From Cafeteria roenbergensis (Eukaryota; Sar; Bigyra; Bicosoecida; Cafeteriaceae): a stretch of DNA of 64,000 bases. Below the pieces are notes generated by a model. It saw only the letters and a program-made list of their open reading frames with translations, searched no databases and was not told where the DNA came from. Every line of letters starts with the position of its first letter. Positions within the stretch are counted from its first letter, which is position 1. Positions 10,301 to 20,599 of this stretch are shown here, in pieces. Where the stretch lies: contig VLTN01000030.1 in NCBI GenBank assembly GCA_008330645.1, forward strand, positions 361,194-425,193, given 5' to 3'. The translations under genes were made by a program, and so were the position numbers.

Positions 10301-11771
10301 GGCGACGTCGGGCGATGGGCAGCTGACGTCGCCTCTGGGGTCGCCGTCCCGGCCTGTGCCGGCGGCAGCTGCTGCTGTCTTTCGACAGCGCTTTCGTCGT
10401 CACGTGACCATGGCGGCTCTGTCGCCGACGTCGGCTGGCCACGCCCCGGCTCCGTCAGCCGGCGGCGCTGCTGGCTCGGGCGGACTGCCAGCACACCGAC
10501 TGACACCCAGCGGTTTCGCGCCTGACTCTGCGCTTCCCGCTGACTTGGACTCTAGCATCGGGGAATACTTTGCCCGACAGACTCCGTCCGGCGCGCACTC
10601 GGCGAAACCTTGCGCCGGCGACGATCAGCCCTCTGATGCTGGCATCAGTGCCGGTGCTGGTGCTGCTGCTGGTGCCGACAGCGCCCCCAGCCGTGCCCCC
10701 GGGCTCCAAAGCAATTGTGAGGGGAAACCGAGCCTGTCGCCCGGTGAGGCGTCCGCGCTGTCGCCCGGTGAGGCGTCCGCGCTGTCGCCCGGTGAGGCGT
10801 CCGCGCTGTCGCCCGGTGAGGCGTCCGCGCTGTCGCCTGGGGTGGCCGAGGCTTGGGCTTCGGCTAATCTTGGCGCCGTGCCAACGTCGATGGATGAGGC
10901 GGTTTCGCGGCTCTTGGCAGCTTTGCAGACAGCAGCCGCTCTCAAGCAAGCTCTGCTGGCAGAGCAGCGACGAGTGACTCCCGGTCCAACGTCGTTGTCG
11001 CTCAGTGGCCCCGCCTCAACGGCTCCACCGCCGGCGGGAGCAGGTGCCGCGCCACGACGCCCCCGTGATACGGCAGTGACCCCCTCGGCCGCGGCTGCGA
11101 CGCCGCCCGCCGCCCCTCTGCTAGGCCCTGCGGTTGGCCCTCCGGCTAGGCACGCGCTATCGCATTCAGCGCAGGAATCGCAACGTCAACCGCGCCCTCG
11201 GCAGAACGTTGCGCCGCCCGTCGCGAAACCGAGCGTGCTGGCGTCTGTTTCGGCGGCAAGCCCTGCAGCCGGGCCTAGCAGAGTTGCTCCGTCGCCCACC
11301 CAGCAGCCGGGCGGCATGCGGTCGCGGCAGACCGCATCGAAGACGTCGGCGAGTCGGCTTGGAGCCAATCAAGGCCAGGTCACGCGTGTGTCTTCGCCCC
11401 ATCAAGGCAAGCGCGCGGATGATCCCAGTTCGACCGCCAGCGCCACCGGCGGTGTCTCGGCCGCGACGCGTGAGCGACCCACGGCTGACAGGCAAGAGGC
11501 TGCCGCCGAATCCGCCCAGCCGGCAGGCGCACCCCAGGCCCGCGCCCGGGGCGCCAAGGCGGCCGCCCCTCGTCGATCGCCGGCCCCTCGTCGATCGCCG
11601 GCCCCTCGTCGGCGCCCCGACCCGCTGGCGGGTGTCCACAACGTGATGTCGCTGGGAAAGGCTGCCATCAGCGGGCGCCGGCCCCGGCTGCAGGCTGCCA
11701 TGGCGCGGTCCCGGCTGGCGTCGCCCGACGCCGGGCCCCCGGCGGCCAGCGCCCGCGGCAAGGTGGGCTGA
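7395..11771 (+). CDS. kinesin-family motor protein with very long disordered tail
   Basis: Single-exon frame, 1458 residues from the ATG at 7395. The N-terminal motor carries VRVVVRVRPL, P-loop AYGATGGGKTHSLLG (about residue 118), switch I NRESSRTHAVFSL (about 289), switch II DLAGSEG (about 346) with GINSGLLALGKVVAALTH, then VPYRDSPLTRLLRDCLGG (about 565) and ILACISPDPADAAEAGPTLRFASRAR (about 595-620). The motor is spread over about 625 residues because of Ser/Ala/Gly-rich insertions, the largest at about 390-560. Behind it only one short coiled coil is visible (FREEAERAAVAVAQNAFLKQRVAELERL, about 853-880), so dimerisation is uncertain. The rest is Ser/Pro/Ala-rich with a four-to-five-fold LSPGEASA repeat and RRSPAP repeats near the basic C-terminus. 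The P-loop and switch residues needed for microtubule-stimulated ATPase are present. Subfamily not assigned. Confidence 0.93.
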   Translation: MAAEAVRVVVRVRPLAAPLAAGAQSPVVTDRRSHAGLLGASLLPFDGILDDRPDPDQAGGGPGPVVSTAAADGHLPGLAGPASPDPPRCPQAATYAATAGPLVPRFVAGECCACIAYGATGGGKTHSLLGAAAELAGAAATQTAAPSPPPSPPVPPAELQTPSPPTLPPRAAPLPPEAGILPRTLVDVFRLVDRLPPACRAETAVQFVEVAGSAVIDLLAEPEATQQRWGASPRPVKRKSPAGLRLQTTGSGIVTVRGALWADVGGADEALRTLARGTRNRQTGETAANRESSRTHAVFSLRLRRKLREGETAASDPRTPSKASAGAGDPTPPSGHVVESVFRFADLAGSEGVRRSSTSGERLREGIGINSGLLALGKVVAALTHSRSGSAGSGSAGNGSARSHACGGARILGTPSDAKPATSDVASGDSAMTGGGLAGDCASDTASGKPPVAAQSPAGHAPSEASLSPIQRRLAAFRRQLESSRPAAPPASPSDASARVTRPVPGAPPAALQQTSTLAGDGVATSLPASVSGTSAAGHGSVIGMSPQPQRSGIAPSPSRASHVPYRDSPLTRLLRDCLGGRVVDGRHVSARTVILACISPDPADAAEAGPTLRFASRARGVLVPVLRAQPVATVPSATVSPVKRHKSRSASDDHHPRVSRASGESESDASIDIGDHDDGGTGRETAAAGSAATAATTVTGKKASTKLTSARNRVAAGAASRAAAAQASPRRRLRTGRAAAAVEGSPAASRSMYVGRSQAGSAGGTTSRSRSFGGGQTRSAGAEAGHGGRAGHGGRAGREGRSTQVKASVQSRGRHERPSVGSADAAGGAAGTGSDPLDLSDVEEVSDSDSERFREEAERAAVAVAQNAFLKQRVAELERLVSEGSPGRAKEPESGKQRSPSDTSRDSIKSPSAAVMVTRAAWQTPQLSQLAREAAWPMRSEASHESIRSPSFDAVGAARGATGGQAGAATSGDGQLTSPLGSPSRPVPAAAAAVFRQRFRRHVTMAALSPTSAGHAPAPSAGGAAGSGGLPAHRLTPSGFAPDSALPADLDSSIGEYFARQTPSGAHSAKPCAGDDQPSDAGISAGAGAAAGADSAPSRAPGLQSNCEGKPSLSPGEASALSPGEASALSPGEASALSPGEASALSPGVAEAWASANLGAVPTSMDEAVSRLLAALQTAAALKQALLAEQRRVTPGPTSLSLSGPASTAPPPAGAGAAPRRPRDTAVTPSAAAATPPAAPLLGPAVGPPARHALSHSAQESQRQPRPRQNVAPPVAKPSVLASVSAASPAAGPSRVAPSPTQQPGGMRSRQTASKTSASRLGANQGQVTRVSSPHQGKRADDPSSTASATGGVSAATRERPTADRQEAAAESAQPAGAPQARARGAKAAAPRRSPAPRRSPAPRRRPDPLAGVHNVMSLGKAAISGRRPRLQAAMARSRLASPDAGPPAASARGKVG
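10734..10843 (+). repeat. 24-bp tandem repeat in the kinesin tail
   Basis: Four nearly perfect 24-bp units plus a partial unit encode LSPGEASA repeats. The unit is frame-preserving. Confidence 0.9.
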
Positions 11772-12161
11772 TGGTGACTGGCGCATGACTGGGACGCGCT
11801 GCTTGGCTGACTGGGTGCTAGTGACGGCGAGTGGTGGCTGGGCGTTGAGCGTGTTCCCGCGCGCACGCCGCTGGGCGACACGCGGCTGCCAGGCGGTAGG
11901 AAGGACGGGGGGGGAGGGGGGTGCCTTGGGGCGCTGCGAGAGGGGCGGGTGCCAACACTGACCCGATTAACTATGACGACTATGGACTTGCCAAATACTG
12001 CGCTGAATCACCCGCTCGTTGCAAGCTTGGCAGCGGCACCGCACACTTGCACACGCGTCTGCGCACCCTCGAAGCCCCGAGCAGCTGCCGAGAGCCCGCC
12101 GGCGAACGCGCAAGCTACTGACTCTGCCAACCCCACCAGCGGTCAGCAGGTCTGCGTTGCC
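11772..12161. other. intergenic, 390 bp
   Basis: Between the kinesin stop and the dynein light chain ATG. G-rich near 11906-11930. No gene recognised. Confidence 0.5.
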
Positions 12162-12807
12162 ATGGCCGACATGGGGCCAGAGGTGAGCGTTGAGGGCGCA
12201 ATGCAGCAGCCGCGCCCTGTGCCCAGCCCGTCCCGCGCCGCGCAGCAGCGCGCCTCTTCCCGCAGGCGCAGACCTGTGCAATATCGGCGCAAGCGCTCGC
12301 AACGCGGCTCCAAGCGCCCGCGGGCCTGCGCTTGAGGGGCGCAAGCGCTGCGCGGGCGCGGTCGAGAACCGGAGGCGCGTCCGTTGTCTCCACCGCCGCA
12401 AGCAACGCCGCCACCGTGCCCCCCCATCCCGCTCCCTATCGTCCCGCCCCTTCCCCGGCCTGCAGCTGGAGTTCATGGCGGAGGACGTGGAGACGGTGAT
12501 GAAGAACGCTGTTCAATCGACGCTGGGGATCGAATGCCCGTGGGTGCCCAGCAAGGTGAACGGCTGGACCGCGCAGATCGTCGAGCACTGCTTGAAGAGC
12601 CTCACGGCCCACAACAAGCGTTTCAAGTACGTGGTCACGTGCGTGCTGCAGCAGAAGGTCGGCGCCGGCATGCACACGGCCATGGCCACCGTCTGGGACG
12701 CCGGCTGCGACGCCCACTGCAAGGTCACCTCCGACCACGGGCAGCTCGAGTGCGTCTGCGCCGTTTACGGGCTGGCCATCAGCCCGACCAAGGACCCGCT
12801 TGCGTAG
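12162..12807 (+). CDS. DYNLT1: dynein light chain, Tctex1 (DYNLT) family
   Basis: Exon 1 (12162-12182) encodes MADMGPE. The intron 12183-12465 (GTGAGC...CTGCAG, phase 0) is followed by exon 2 (12466-12807), giving 120 residues, the normal family length. Family hallmarks: KVNGWTAQIVEHCLKSL, FKYVVTCVLQQKVGAGMHTA and a terminal YGLAIS, typical of Tctex1-type light chains that dimerise at the base of cytoplasmic or axonemal dynein and bind the intermediate chain. Residues 8-120 align without gaps as far as I can judge. The very short first exon was chosen because it gives an in-phase Met and a consensus donor. A start at the internal MAEDVE in exon 2 would also leave a complete domain. Confidence 0.92.
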
Positions 12808-13519
12808 GCCGAGCCCGGCGTCTGAGCTGCGGGGAGAGTAGCGGCGCGGGCCTCAGGCCGCTGCGACGGGTGCTGAAGCAGCCGCCGCTGCAGTTGCCGC
12901 AGCTGCGTTGCTCGACTCCCGAGGCTGAAGGAGCACCGCGGCGCTCGCGCAGCGGTCCGTCGGCAGCATAGTGCGACCTCGGTTCGAGTAGGCCTCGCGT
13001 GACGAGTCGGGGCGTGGGCGCGCCGCCGGAGGGCGCTGCTCGTGCGACTGGCCGGCCAGATGGGAGCGGCGCGGCTCGCCTCGCTTCCCAGCTCGCCCTG
13101 GTGCAATGCATGGAGCGTCGGGGGGCGGCAGCGTGGTGCCGTGTGCTGGCCCCTGCGCTTAGTTTGCGTGCCCCGCCCCGCGCTGGGCTGTGTCGGCTTG
13201 CGGCAATCTCTGATGCATTTGTTTGTCCCCCAAGCGCCCGTCGCATGCGCCAGTCCACCTCGCCGCCCCTGTCGAGGCCTCGTGGCACTGCCATGGCGAT
13301 GCAGATGCCCACCGCAACCCCGACCACACGCCTAAGCCGCGCCTCCGCCCGCGCGCGCCGCTGCCGCAACCAGCAAATGCAGCCGTGGCTCCCACACTCG
13401 GTTCGCTGCGGCTCTGCCCGCCGGCGCGGGCGGCACTTTGGGCTCCCCAGGCTGTCCAGCACGAGAAAGCCAGGCCAGCTCCAGCCGCAGCGACCAGCAA
13501 CGCACGAGTTTCAGCCGAG
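12808..13519. other. intergenic, 712 bp
   Basis: Open frames run through this stretch on both strands, as expected at this GC content, but none has a recognisable domain. No RNA gene seen. Confidence 0.4.
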
Positions 13520-15014
13520 ATGCCCACGGGGACGCCCATGGAGGCCCCGTTTCTCGTTGGGAACCGCACCGTGGGCCGGCTGGCCGCTGGCACGAACGAG
13601 GCCGCGGCCGGCGCCGTCAGCCACTTCGCCAAGCGCCAGCTGCAGAAGTTTGGGTGGAAAGAGTGAGGCTATTGCGCAGCGGGTGGGCCGGGACGGCGGC
13701 TGGGAAGGGCACCGGTGGCGCGGGCCGGAGCGTGTCCGCCGGCTGGTTTCCGTCGCGCTGCAAGCACGCCCCGCCACTGTTGCGCTGGCGGGCAGTGCCC
13801 TGCATCAGCCGCACTGAGCATGGCGGCGTGTGGATTGCTTCGGTGCCAGGCCGGCTGGGCAGCGGGGGCGAGGGCGTGCGCCGCGATGAGCGGGACTGAG
13901 GTTCGCGCTTGGCCACGCCAGCCCGATTGCGCGCCAGCGCCGCCTGGGTGCGACCGCAGAGGGGACGGTCTCGGCAAGGAGCGCCAGGGCAACGTCAAGC
14001 ACGTGGCGGTTTCGCGCAAGGACGACAGCCAGGGGGTGAGCCGACGGCTGCCGTGGCGTTGCCGATTGCGGCAGCTGCGGTTGCGGCTGCTGCGATGGCG
14101 GCTGCCGCTGCGGTTGCGCCTGCAGCTGCGGCTGCTACGCCGGCTGCAGCGGTGGGAGACTGGGGCGCCGGGTGGGCCGCGCAGGGCTTGCGTCGCGCGG
14201 CGGCCAGCGGTCACGGCGCAGTCACCAGGCGGTCGCCGAGCAGTCACCGCTCAGCGCCGCGGCTGGCTGACAGACTGCTGAGCGGAGCGCCTGCTAGGGG
14301 GGGGCTGGACCCTCGTCCGATGCGTGTGGGGCGGGGAGGGGGGGGGGGGGGCGGGCGCTTCGAATGGACACCGCTGTGCGCTGTGCAACCGCGACGCGCT
14401 GGCGTGTGGCCGTCCTGTGACTCGCTTGTGATGCTTCGCAGATTGGGTTCAGCCAGAACGGCGACTGGACGGATCAGTGGTGGTGGGGCAAGGGGTATGG
14501 CAGCTTCAAGGTGAAGGTGCGGCGGGACAGCGCGACGTCGGCGGACGTGTCGAGCGACGACAGCGACAGCGACAGCGACGGTGAGGGGGCGAGGGGGGGG
14601 CGCGAGGCCGCGGCTGTGGCGGCCGCGGGCGGCGCCCCGACGGACGAGGAGCTGCTCCGTATGTGCGGCGGCCGGCGCCTCGGCATGCGGGCGCGGGGGT
14701 CGCAACAGGGCAAGTGGAAGCGGGCAGAGGCGGCGGTGGCAGAGGCGGCGGCGGCGGCGCTCGCGGCGGCCGCTGGCGCGGACGACGACGACGAGGAGGC
14801 GCGGCGCGCTGCTCTCACGCTCGCCGCGTCGGGCGCCAGCCGCAAGCGGGCTAGGGACGAGGCGGGCGTGGCAGCCCCGTCTGAGCCGCCGGCGCGGCGC
14901 GCTGACGGACCCAGAGAACCTCTGCGCTTGCGTCTAGCGGGCGTGGTCACGTCGGCAGAGCTGCTCAAGCAGATGGGCGCAGCGGCGGCGCTGGCGGGAC
15001 GCGTCTCCACGTAG
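13520..15014 (+). CDS. GPATCH4: G-patch domain protein, GPATCH4-like nucleolar factor
   Basis: Three exons: 13520-13662, 13960-14035 and 14442-15014, giving 263 residues. Introns are GTGAGG...ACCGCAG (phase 2) and GTGAGC...TTCGCAG (phase 0). Splicing assembles a G-patch spanning all three exons: FAKRQLQKFGWK, then EGDGLGKERQG, then VSRKDDSQG joined to IGFSQNGDWTDQWWWGKGYG. The WW-containing segment after the G-patch, and APTDEELLRMCGGR further on, are the arrangement found in GPATCH4. An acidic Asp/Ser stretch, an Ala-rich coiled segment and a basic region follow. G-patch proteins recruit and activate DEAH-box helicases; GPATCH4 acts in the nucleolus. None of the three exons alone encodes a full domain, which supports the model. 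A start upstream of 13520 in the same frame is possible. Confidence 0.85.
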
Positions 15015-16184
15015 GCTGGCAGCGCCAGTGCATCTGCCAGAGCTGGCCGAGGCCGCAGCCGTGCGCCCGAGTCAGTCGCGGTGCGGCGGCGCAGGCGATG
15101 CGTGTGATGTGTCGGCGATTGCTTTTGCGTGAGGGCGAGTGCGTGCGGCCGAGCGGTGATCAGCAAAGACTTACGAGCTGGCCAAAGCGCAGAGTGCGCG
15201 ACGATGGCGTCTGGCGCGCCCAGCTGGCCGGAGCGCGGAACGTAGCTTGTAGGCCGATCAGCTGCTGTGACAATGGCATGGCTCTGCGCGAGGGGCTGGC
15301 TGCACAACGACACGAGCGGCTGCTGGGCGCGCGCACGAGGCGACGAGGGAGGCGTTGCAAGCGCCGTGTGTGGAAGCAGGTGGCGGTGGGCGCGCGCACG
15401 CAAAGAACAACACGTGGCACGCCAATGCAGCCAATCACGAGAACGCAGCGAGATTCAGCGGATTGGAGGCGCCCCGTGGCGATGCTCCCGATGTCAGAAC
15501 GAACGGAAGCCTGCACGAAGCATCGGGTTTCCTTTGCAAGCGTGGCTGGAGTTTCAGGGTCTTTTGCTAAATCAACATGTGTTTGAGACGCTGGACAGCT
15601 CTTTGCAAGGCAGATGTCAGTGTTGAGCACGCAGACCTGGCACAATGACGACAGAAGCAGAAGCAGATGATGTCGCGGGGCCAGCTCACCGTGCTTGCTT
15701 GGAGGGGAGAGAGCAACGGTGCAATGCTAGCAGGGCGAATCACAGAGCGATTCGTAAGGCGACTGCCGCACACGGCAATCCACAAGCCTGCAATACTGCG
15801 AGTATTGACACCAGGCGGAGCAGGCGACGCCAGGAAAGCCGGCCTGAAAGAGTCAATCAAAACAATGCCATGTGCCAACAGCGTCTCCGTCCTGCGATTG
15901 AGGCTTGCAGCCGGGTTCGCCTTGGTTGCGGTTCGTTCGGCGTCAGGCATGGCCGGTCTCCGCAATGCTCTCGTCCCGTGGTCGCTCGGCATGCACTGGC
16001 GTGCAACAGGAAGACCGGGCGCAACGCGCGCTGGCAAGCGCAGTTGGGTCTGCTCCCGTCCCCACGAAACCAGCGTTTTTGCGGTGTGGATGCCCGCGAT
16101 GCCGAAGGGCAGAGCCGCAGCACCTGTCTCCGGCAAGCGCTTCACACTGCGCGCCAAGCGCCGTGCTTTTGGCTTCGGGCAGCC
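15015..16184. other. 1.17-kb region without recognisable gene
   Basis: Noticeably less GC-rich around 15400-16050 than the flanking genes, with CAGCCAATCACGAG (CCAAT-box-like) near 15428. Open frames occur on both strands but none shows domain signatures. It may contain the promoter of the following gene. Confidence 0.4.
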
Positions 16185-18721
16185 ATGGCTGCGTTCGCGG
16201 AATACTGCTCTAGCGATGACGACAGCGGCTCTTCCGGCGACGAGGCGGCATCCGTGAGTGGGCGTGCATTGCTAGCGCCCGAAGTTTGCAGTCTTGCTCC
16301 GGAACGCCCTTCCGATGCCATTGCTCCGCAACTGGCTGGGTCACGCATGGCAGGCGTGTGCCGCCTTGTGGGTCGACGGGCGTCGATCGCGCAGGGGCGT
16401 GCGTGGCGTGAGCGGGGAGGCAAGAAGACTCCGGGCAACCTGCACCTGCTCGCTCCGCACGCCCGCTGGCGATCGCTGCCTCAGAAGCCGCGAGCAGCCC
16501 TGACAACTGCAAGCTCAGTAGCTGTCGGCTCTGGTCAGCGAATGCGTTTGGCTTGCGCGGTTCCTGCTGTCGCTGCCCGCCCCAGGCACAATGTTTCCCG
16601 CCGCTTCAATATTTGTTGCTTACCCCATCGCAGCCCCGCCCCGCTGGCGCCATAAATCCTCCCAGCCCGCGCTCGGTCCTGGCCTCAGCTAGCAATGCCG
16701 AAGCTCGGCCGCAGCAGGCGCCTTCTTCCTCCTCCTCCTCCGCGCCGGCCGCTGGTGCCTCCGGCCCAGCTGGTGCCGCTGGTGCCGCTGGTGCCGCTGG
16801 CTCTGCCGGTACTGATGCAGCGTCGCTTGAGGCGGGCGGAGAAGTCGCTCCGGGGTCTCGAAAGCGGCCCCGCGACAGGTCCCCGCTCGAAACCGCTCAG
16901 TGCGCTGCTTGCGGCGTCGTTGGCTGTCTCTACCGCTGTCCCGGCTGCGGCTCTGCCACCTGCTCTGCCGCGTGCTCTGCCGCGCACCGCGAAGCAACAG
17001 GCTGCTCGGGGCGGCGAAACCGCACTGCCCGCGTGGACATCAAGGCGATGGACGATCGCATGCTGCGAAGTGACCTCGCCTACCTGGATGACGTGGCGCG
17101 GGCAGCGGACAGCGCGCTGCGGAGACTTCGCCACTTTGGATCGGCAGTGCCGGGCAGAGCCGGGCCGGAGATCCTTCCAGTCTCGCGCACGCTGAACCGG
17201 AGCGCGCATCGACTTGCCGCTGCTGCTCGCTGGACTGGCGTGAGGCTGGCTCTGCAGGCGCCGGGCATGCGACGGAGGGACATCAACACCAGCTCTGCCG
17301 TGATGGTGCCGACGTCATCAGGCAGAGCACGATCGGCAGCGCAAAGTGCAGTGACCGGCTCTGCCGGGAAGTCAACGCCAACTGGGCAGAGCCAGGGAGG
17401 GCAGAGCCGCGTCGCTCCTGGCAGCGCTGAGGCATCTGGGGAGGCGGCTGCGGCTTCTCATTCGGCTGAAGGATCAGCTGTGGCGGGAGCGGCGTCTGCT
17501 GGTTCCACTGCGCCGGCAACTGCATCGGCCGCTGCATCGGCCGCTGCCCGCCACGGGTCTGACGCGGCTTTGACGGCGCAGGCCCATGGCGCGGTTTCGC
17601 CCGCAGTTGGCGATGCAGCTGCGGTTTCAGATGCTGGCCGGATCGATGAAGAGGGGTCTGGGGCTGGGGATCCAGCTGACGCGCCATCAGCTGACGCGCC
17701 ATCAGCTGACGCGCCATCAAGTTGTGGCGGTGCCACCGCTGGTGACGCTGGTGACGATGCCGGGACGGTTGCCAGCGGCGCTGCGAGCCCCACTGCCGCG
17801 GCGGCTCCACCGACTGGTGACGAGGCCACTCCGGCCGCGGCACCAGCGCCGGCCGCCGCGCCAGTCGTGCGCTGGCGGGCAGCGTGGGTGTGGCCGGACG
17901 CCAGGCCGCTGCCGCTGGTGATGGTGGATGAGGCTCTACCGGACACGTCGCGCGTATCGGCGCTGCTGCGGCGGCACCTGGAGCCCAGGGCTGACAACTA
18001 CGCCGTTCGACTTCAGCTGCAGGCGTACACGGAGAAGTGTGCAAATGTGGAAGGATCACTGGCAGAGCCGTCGAAGCAGAGCCTCGACTCGCCATGGGGC
18101 CCGGCGGCGGCAGTGACGGTGCTCCTGGCAGAGCCGCACGCAGTGAGCGGCAGAGCCGTGTTCCACGAGGTGGATGTGCAGGAGCGCGGCGAAACCGCGT
18201 CGACGTCGCCTCCCCCGCAGGCCGCCTCACGGCCTGGGTCCGGTGCGGAGTCACACGAGCGCGAGTTTGACCCGGCGGAGTTTCCGGCTCTGCCAGGCAG
18301 CCTTCGCGCGGCTCTGCAGGGCAGGCGCGTGGTGGAATACCCGACGCTGGTCGTGCTGCCGCGGGCGCTTTCGGAGGCGGAGCGACGCGGTCAGCTGACG
18401 CGAGCGACTCCAGGTGCCGGGGTGCCGGCGGGTCATGCCGCAGTCAGCGGCTCAGCGGGCGGCGAGGGGCAGAGCGACGAAGTGGGCCCGGCTCTGCTGG
18501 CGGCTATGGCGGCGGACTGGTACCCGCTGAGCGGCGAGGCGAGGGCGGCACCGGCCCCGGCGCCGGCCACTGGTGGGGCGGCGGGCGCTGGTGGGCGCGG
18601 TCGCGGTCGCGGGCGTGGTCGGGGACGGGGCCGGGGGCGCGGTGGCGGTCGCGGTGGCGGTCGCGGCAGGGGGCGCGGTGGCGGGCGCGGACGGGGCCGC
18701 GGTCGGGGCAGAGGCAACTGA
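16185..18721 (+). CDS. ZNHIT6: zf-HIT protein, box C/D snoRNA accumulation factor BCD1/ZNHIT6
   Basis: Exon 1 (16185-16253) encodes an acidic MAAFAEYCSSDDDSGSSG start. The intron 16254-16633 (GTGAGT...ATCGCAG, phase 0) leads to exon 2 (16634-18721), 718 residues in total. A HIT zinc finger begins at about residue 113: CAACGVVGCLYRCPGCGSA, then TCSAACSAAH and GCSGRRNRT, followed by DDRMLRSDLAYLDDVAR, the BCD1-specific extension. The C-terminal conserved block has FPALPGSLRAALQGRRVVEYPTLVV. BCD1 is an assembly factor for box C/D snoRNPs, which guide rRNA 2'-O-methylation. Two features are unusual: a long Ala/Ser/Gly-rich insertion (about residues 210-430) with a three-fold SADAP repeat, and a C-terminal RG/RGG domain of about 45 residues of the kind seen in fibrillarin. 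Confidence 0.88.
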
Positions 18722-19121
18722 TGCGGAGGTGATGGGCGGTTGATTGCGCCATGCCGGCACAGCGTGGCAAAAGCAGTTGTTCAGCTCCCGACGCGTGTTG
18801 CGACCAGCCGGGCCCGCCCACGCACACTCGCAGCAACAGCCCAGAGCGCCGGCCGCCGCAGCCAGATGCCGCCGCACGCAATGAGGGCAATCAGTCCAAT
18901 CACGCTGCAAAAAGGGTGACGTGGCCAGCTTGCAGGGGCGCGAGTGTGGCCGGCTTGCAGCGGCTGCGATTGCGTCAAGTGGCGTGACGCGACCGCATAC
19001 CGATCCGGCCGCCGGGGTTCATTGGCGATGCAACGGGCACTCATACCACGCAGGGGGGGGGGGGCCGCATGGGCGTCGAGGCCGGCCGGGCGTCGAGGCT
19101 GGCCGGGCCTGCATCGCTCGC
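18722..19121. other. intergenic, convergent genes, G-homopolymer
   Basis: 400 bp between two convergent stops. Contains a G run near 19051-19062. No gene seen. Confidence 0.5.
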
Positions 19122-20422
19122 TCACTTGCGCCTGCCCTGGCTGCCCGCAAGCAGCGTTGCGATGCGGATGAAGAGGTTGATTGAGTCGAGATAGATGCCG
19201 ATGCTCTGGCGATAGGGGTGGTACTGCTCCGTGGCGGTGCCGGTGGCCGCGGCCACCTCTGTGGGCGACGGCGTGTGCTTCGCGGTGTGAATGATCCTGG
19301 AGGTGTCATACAAAACAAACGCGCCGAACAGGCCGGTGCCTCCGTAGAGGCTTACGGCGGACAGCACCCCGCCAACGGCCGTAGTGGGGAAGATGGCGGA
19401 GCCGAGGCTGGCCACGACGACGAGTCCGAGGCCGATCGCGAGGGGCCCGCCCATTGAGAGGAAGCGGTCAGAGGGGCTGCTTGCAGCGACTGCAGAGAGC
19501 GCGCCGACGACAACGCCGGTGTAGAGGCCTGCTCGCAGGAGGATGGGCGCGCCCAGGGTGCCCATCACGCACAGCGGCACGGCGTTGGCGGTGGCGAAGG
19601 CGGTGAGAGCGGCGATGTTGCCCGCCGTGTTGCTTGCGTCCATCGAGTTAATGGCCATCACGCAGGCCACGCTAGAGGCCAGGCCCAGCCCCATCACCAC
19701 CCACGGGTTCACCGCCGCGATGGCGGAGACGGCGCCGGCGCGCCACAGCCCGGCTGCGACGAGGCCGGTGGCCGTGATGGTGTAGCCGAACGCCGCCATG
19801 GTCGCCGCGACGCGCTGCTGCACCAGCGGAGACCACGCGCTGCCGCCGAGGCCCAGGGTCTTGCCCAGGGCGGGGTTGCTCTGGAGATGGGCTGCAAGGG
19901 ACAGGCGGGGGCGGGAAGAGGCAGGCGGCCGCGTGGAGGGAGCGCTCGAGGCGGCGGCTGCGACGGAGTTCGCCGGAGTGTTCGGCGGAAGCCACCCCGA
20001 GCGCGGGCAGCGCGCCACGGGCCGCCCGGCTGCACCCGCGGGGACGCCGGCGGCTGAAATGACCACAGAGGCGCCGGGCGCGTGCCCCCGTGGCAGGCCT
20101 GTGCGGCTGCAACCGGGCGTCCATGAGTTTGGCGGCGCGAGCTTGCCGCGTCGGAACACGGCCTGGCTGTTCGCCGCAATCTCACTCAGGCCGCTCGGGC
20201 TTGCGGCCTCAACGTGGGCTCACCTCCCAGGGCGCCGAGGCCCACAACTCCGGCCGCTGCGCCCAGGCCGAGCGCGACGCGAGTCGGGGAAATGCGCACT
20301 GCGGGCGCGGTGCTCAGGCGGCGAACTCCCGTGGCGGCCAGCTCGGCGCGGGCTCCAGCGAACGGGGACACCCGAGCGGCGGCCATGCGGCGCGCTGCCA
20401 TCCGGGCGGATCCAATGATCAT
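19122..20422 (-). CDS. GHITM: mitochondrial BI-1 family membrane protein (GHITM/TMBIM5-like)
   Basis: Exons 20422-20224 and 19891-19122 join at phase 1 over a 332-nt intron (GTGAGC...CTTGCAG), 322 residues. The first exon has a basic, Arg/Ala-rich presequence and a first hydrophobic segment, VALGLGAAAGVVGLGALG. The second exon holds the multi-span Bax-inhibitor domain, including APILLRAGLYTGVVVGALS, SPSDRFLSMGGPLAIGLGLV, VASLGSAIFP, YGGTGLFGAFVLYDTSRII and a terminal IYLDSINLFIRIATLLAG. These match the inner-membrane GHITM/MICS1 branch, involved in cristae organisation, cytochrome c retention and proton-calcium exchange in animals. The minus-strand frame is also open for about 90 codons upstream of the chosen acceptor, but using the intron restores the normal spacing between the first and second membrane segments. 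Confidence 0.88.
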
Positions 20423-20599
20423 CGTTGCGGCGCGTGTGCGACGAGTGCCGGTGTGCGGGGCGGCGAATTGCGAGGCACATGCTCGGCGTCCGCTTGAGCT
20501 CTGCCGCCGGGTCGCAACTAGCCGCAACACGCAGCCTAGCCTCCGCGCAATTTTGGCGGGGCAACGCGCCCCCAGCGCCCCGGCGCGCGCCACGCGCCC

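Noticed and set aside
19122-20159. Unspliced reading of the GHITM gene starting at 20159
   Set aside because: The stretch before 19891 is Pro/Ala/Ser-rich without family similarity, while splicing to 20224-20422 gives the correct presequence and membrane spacing.
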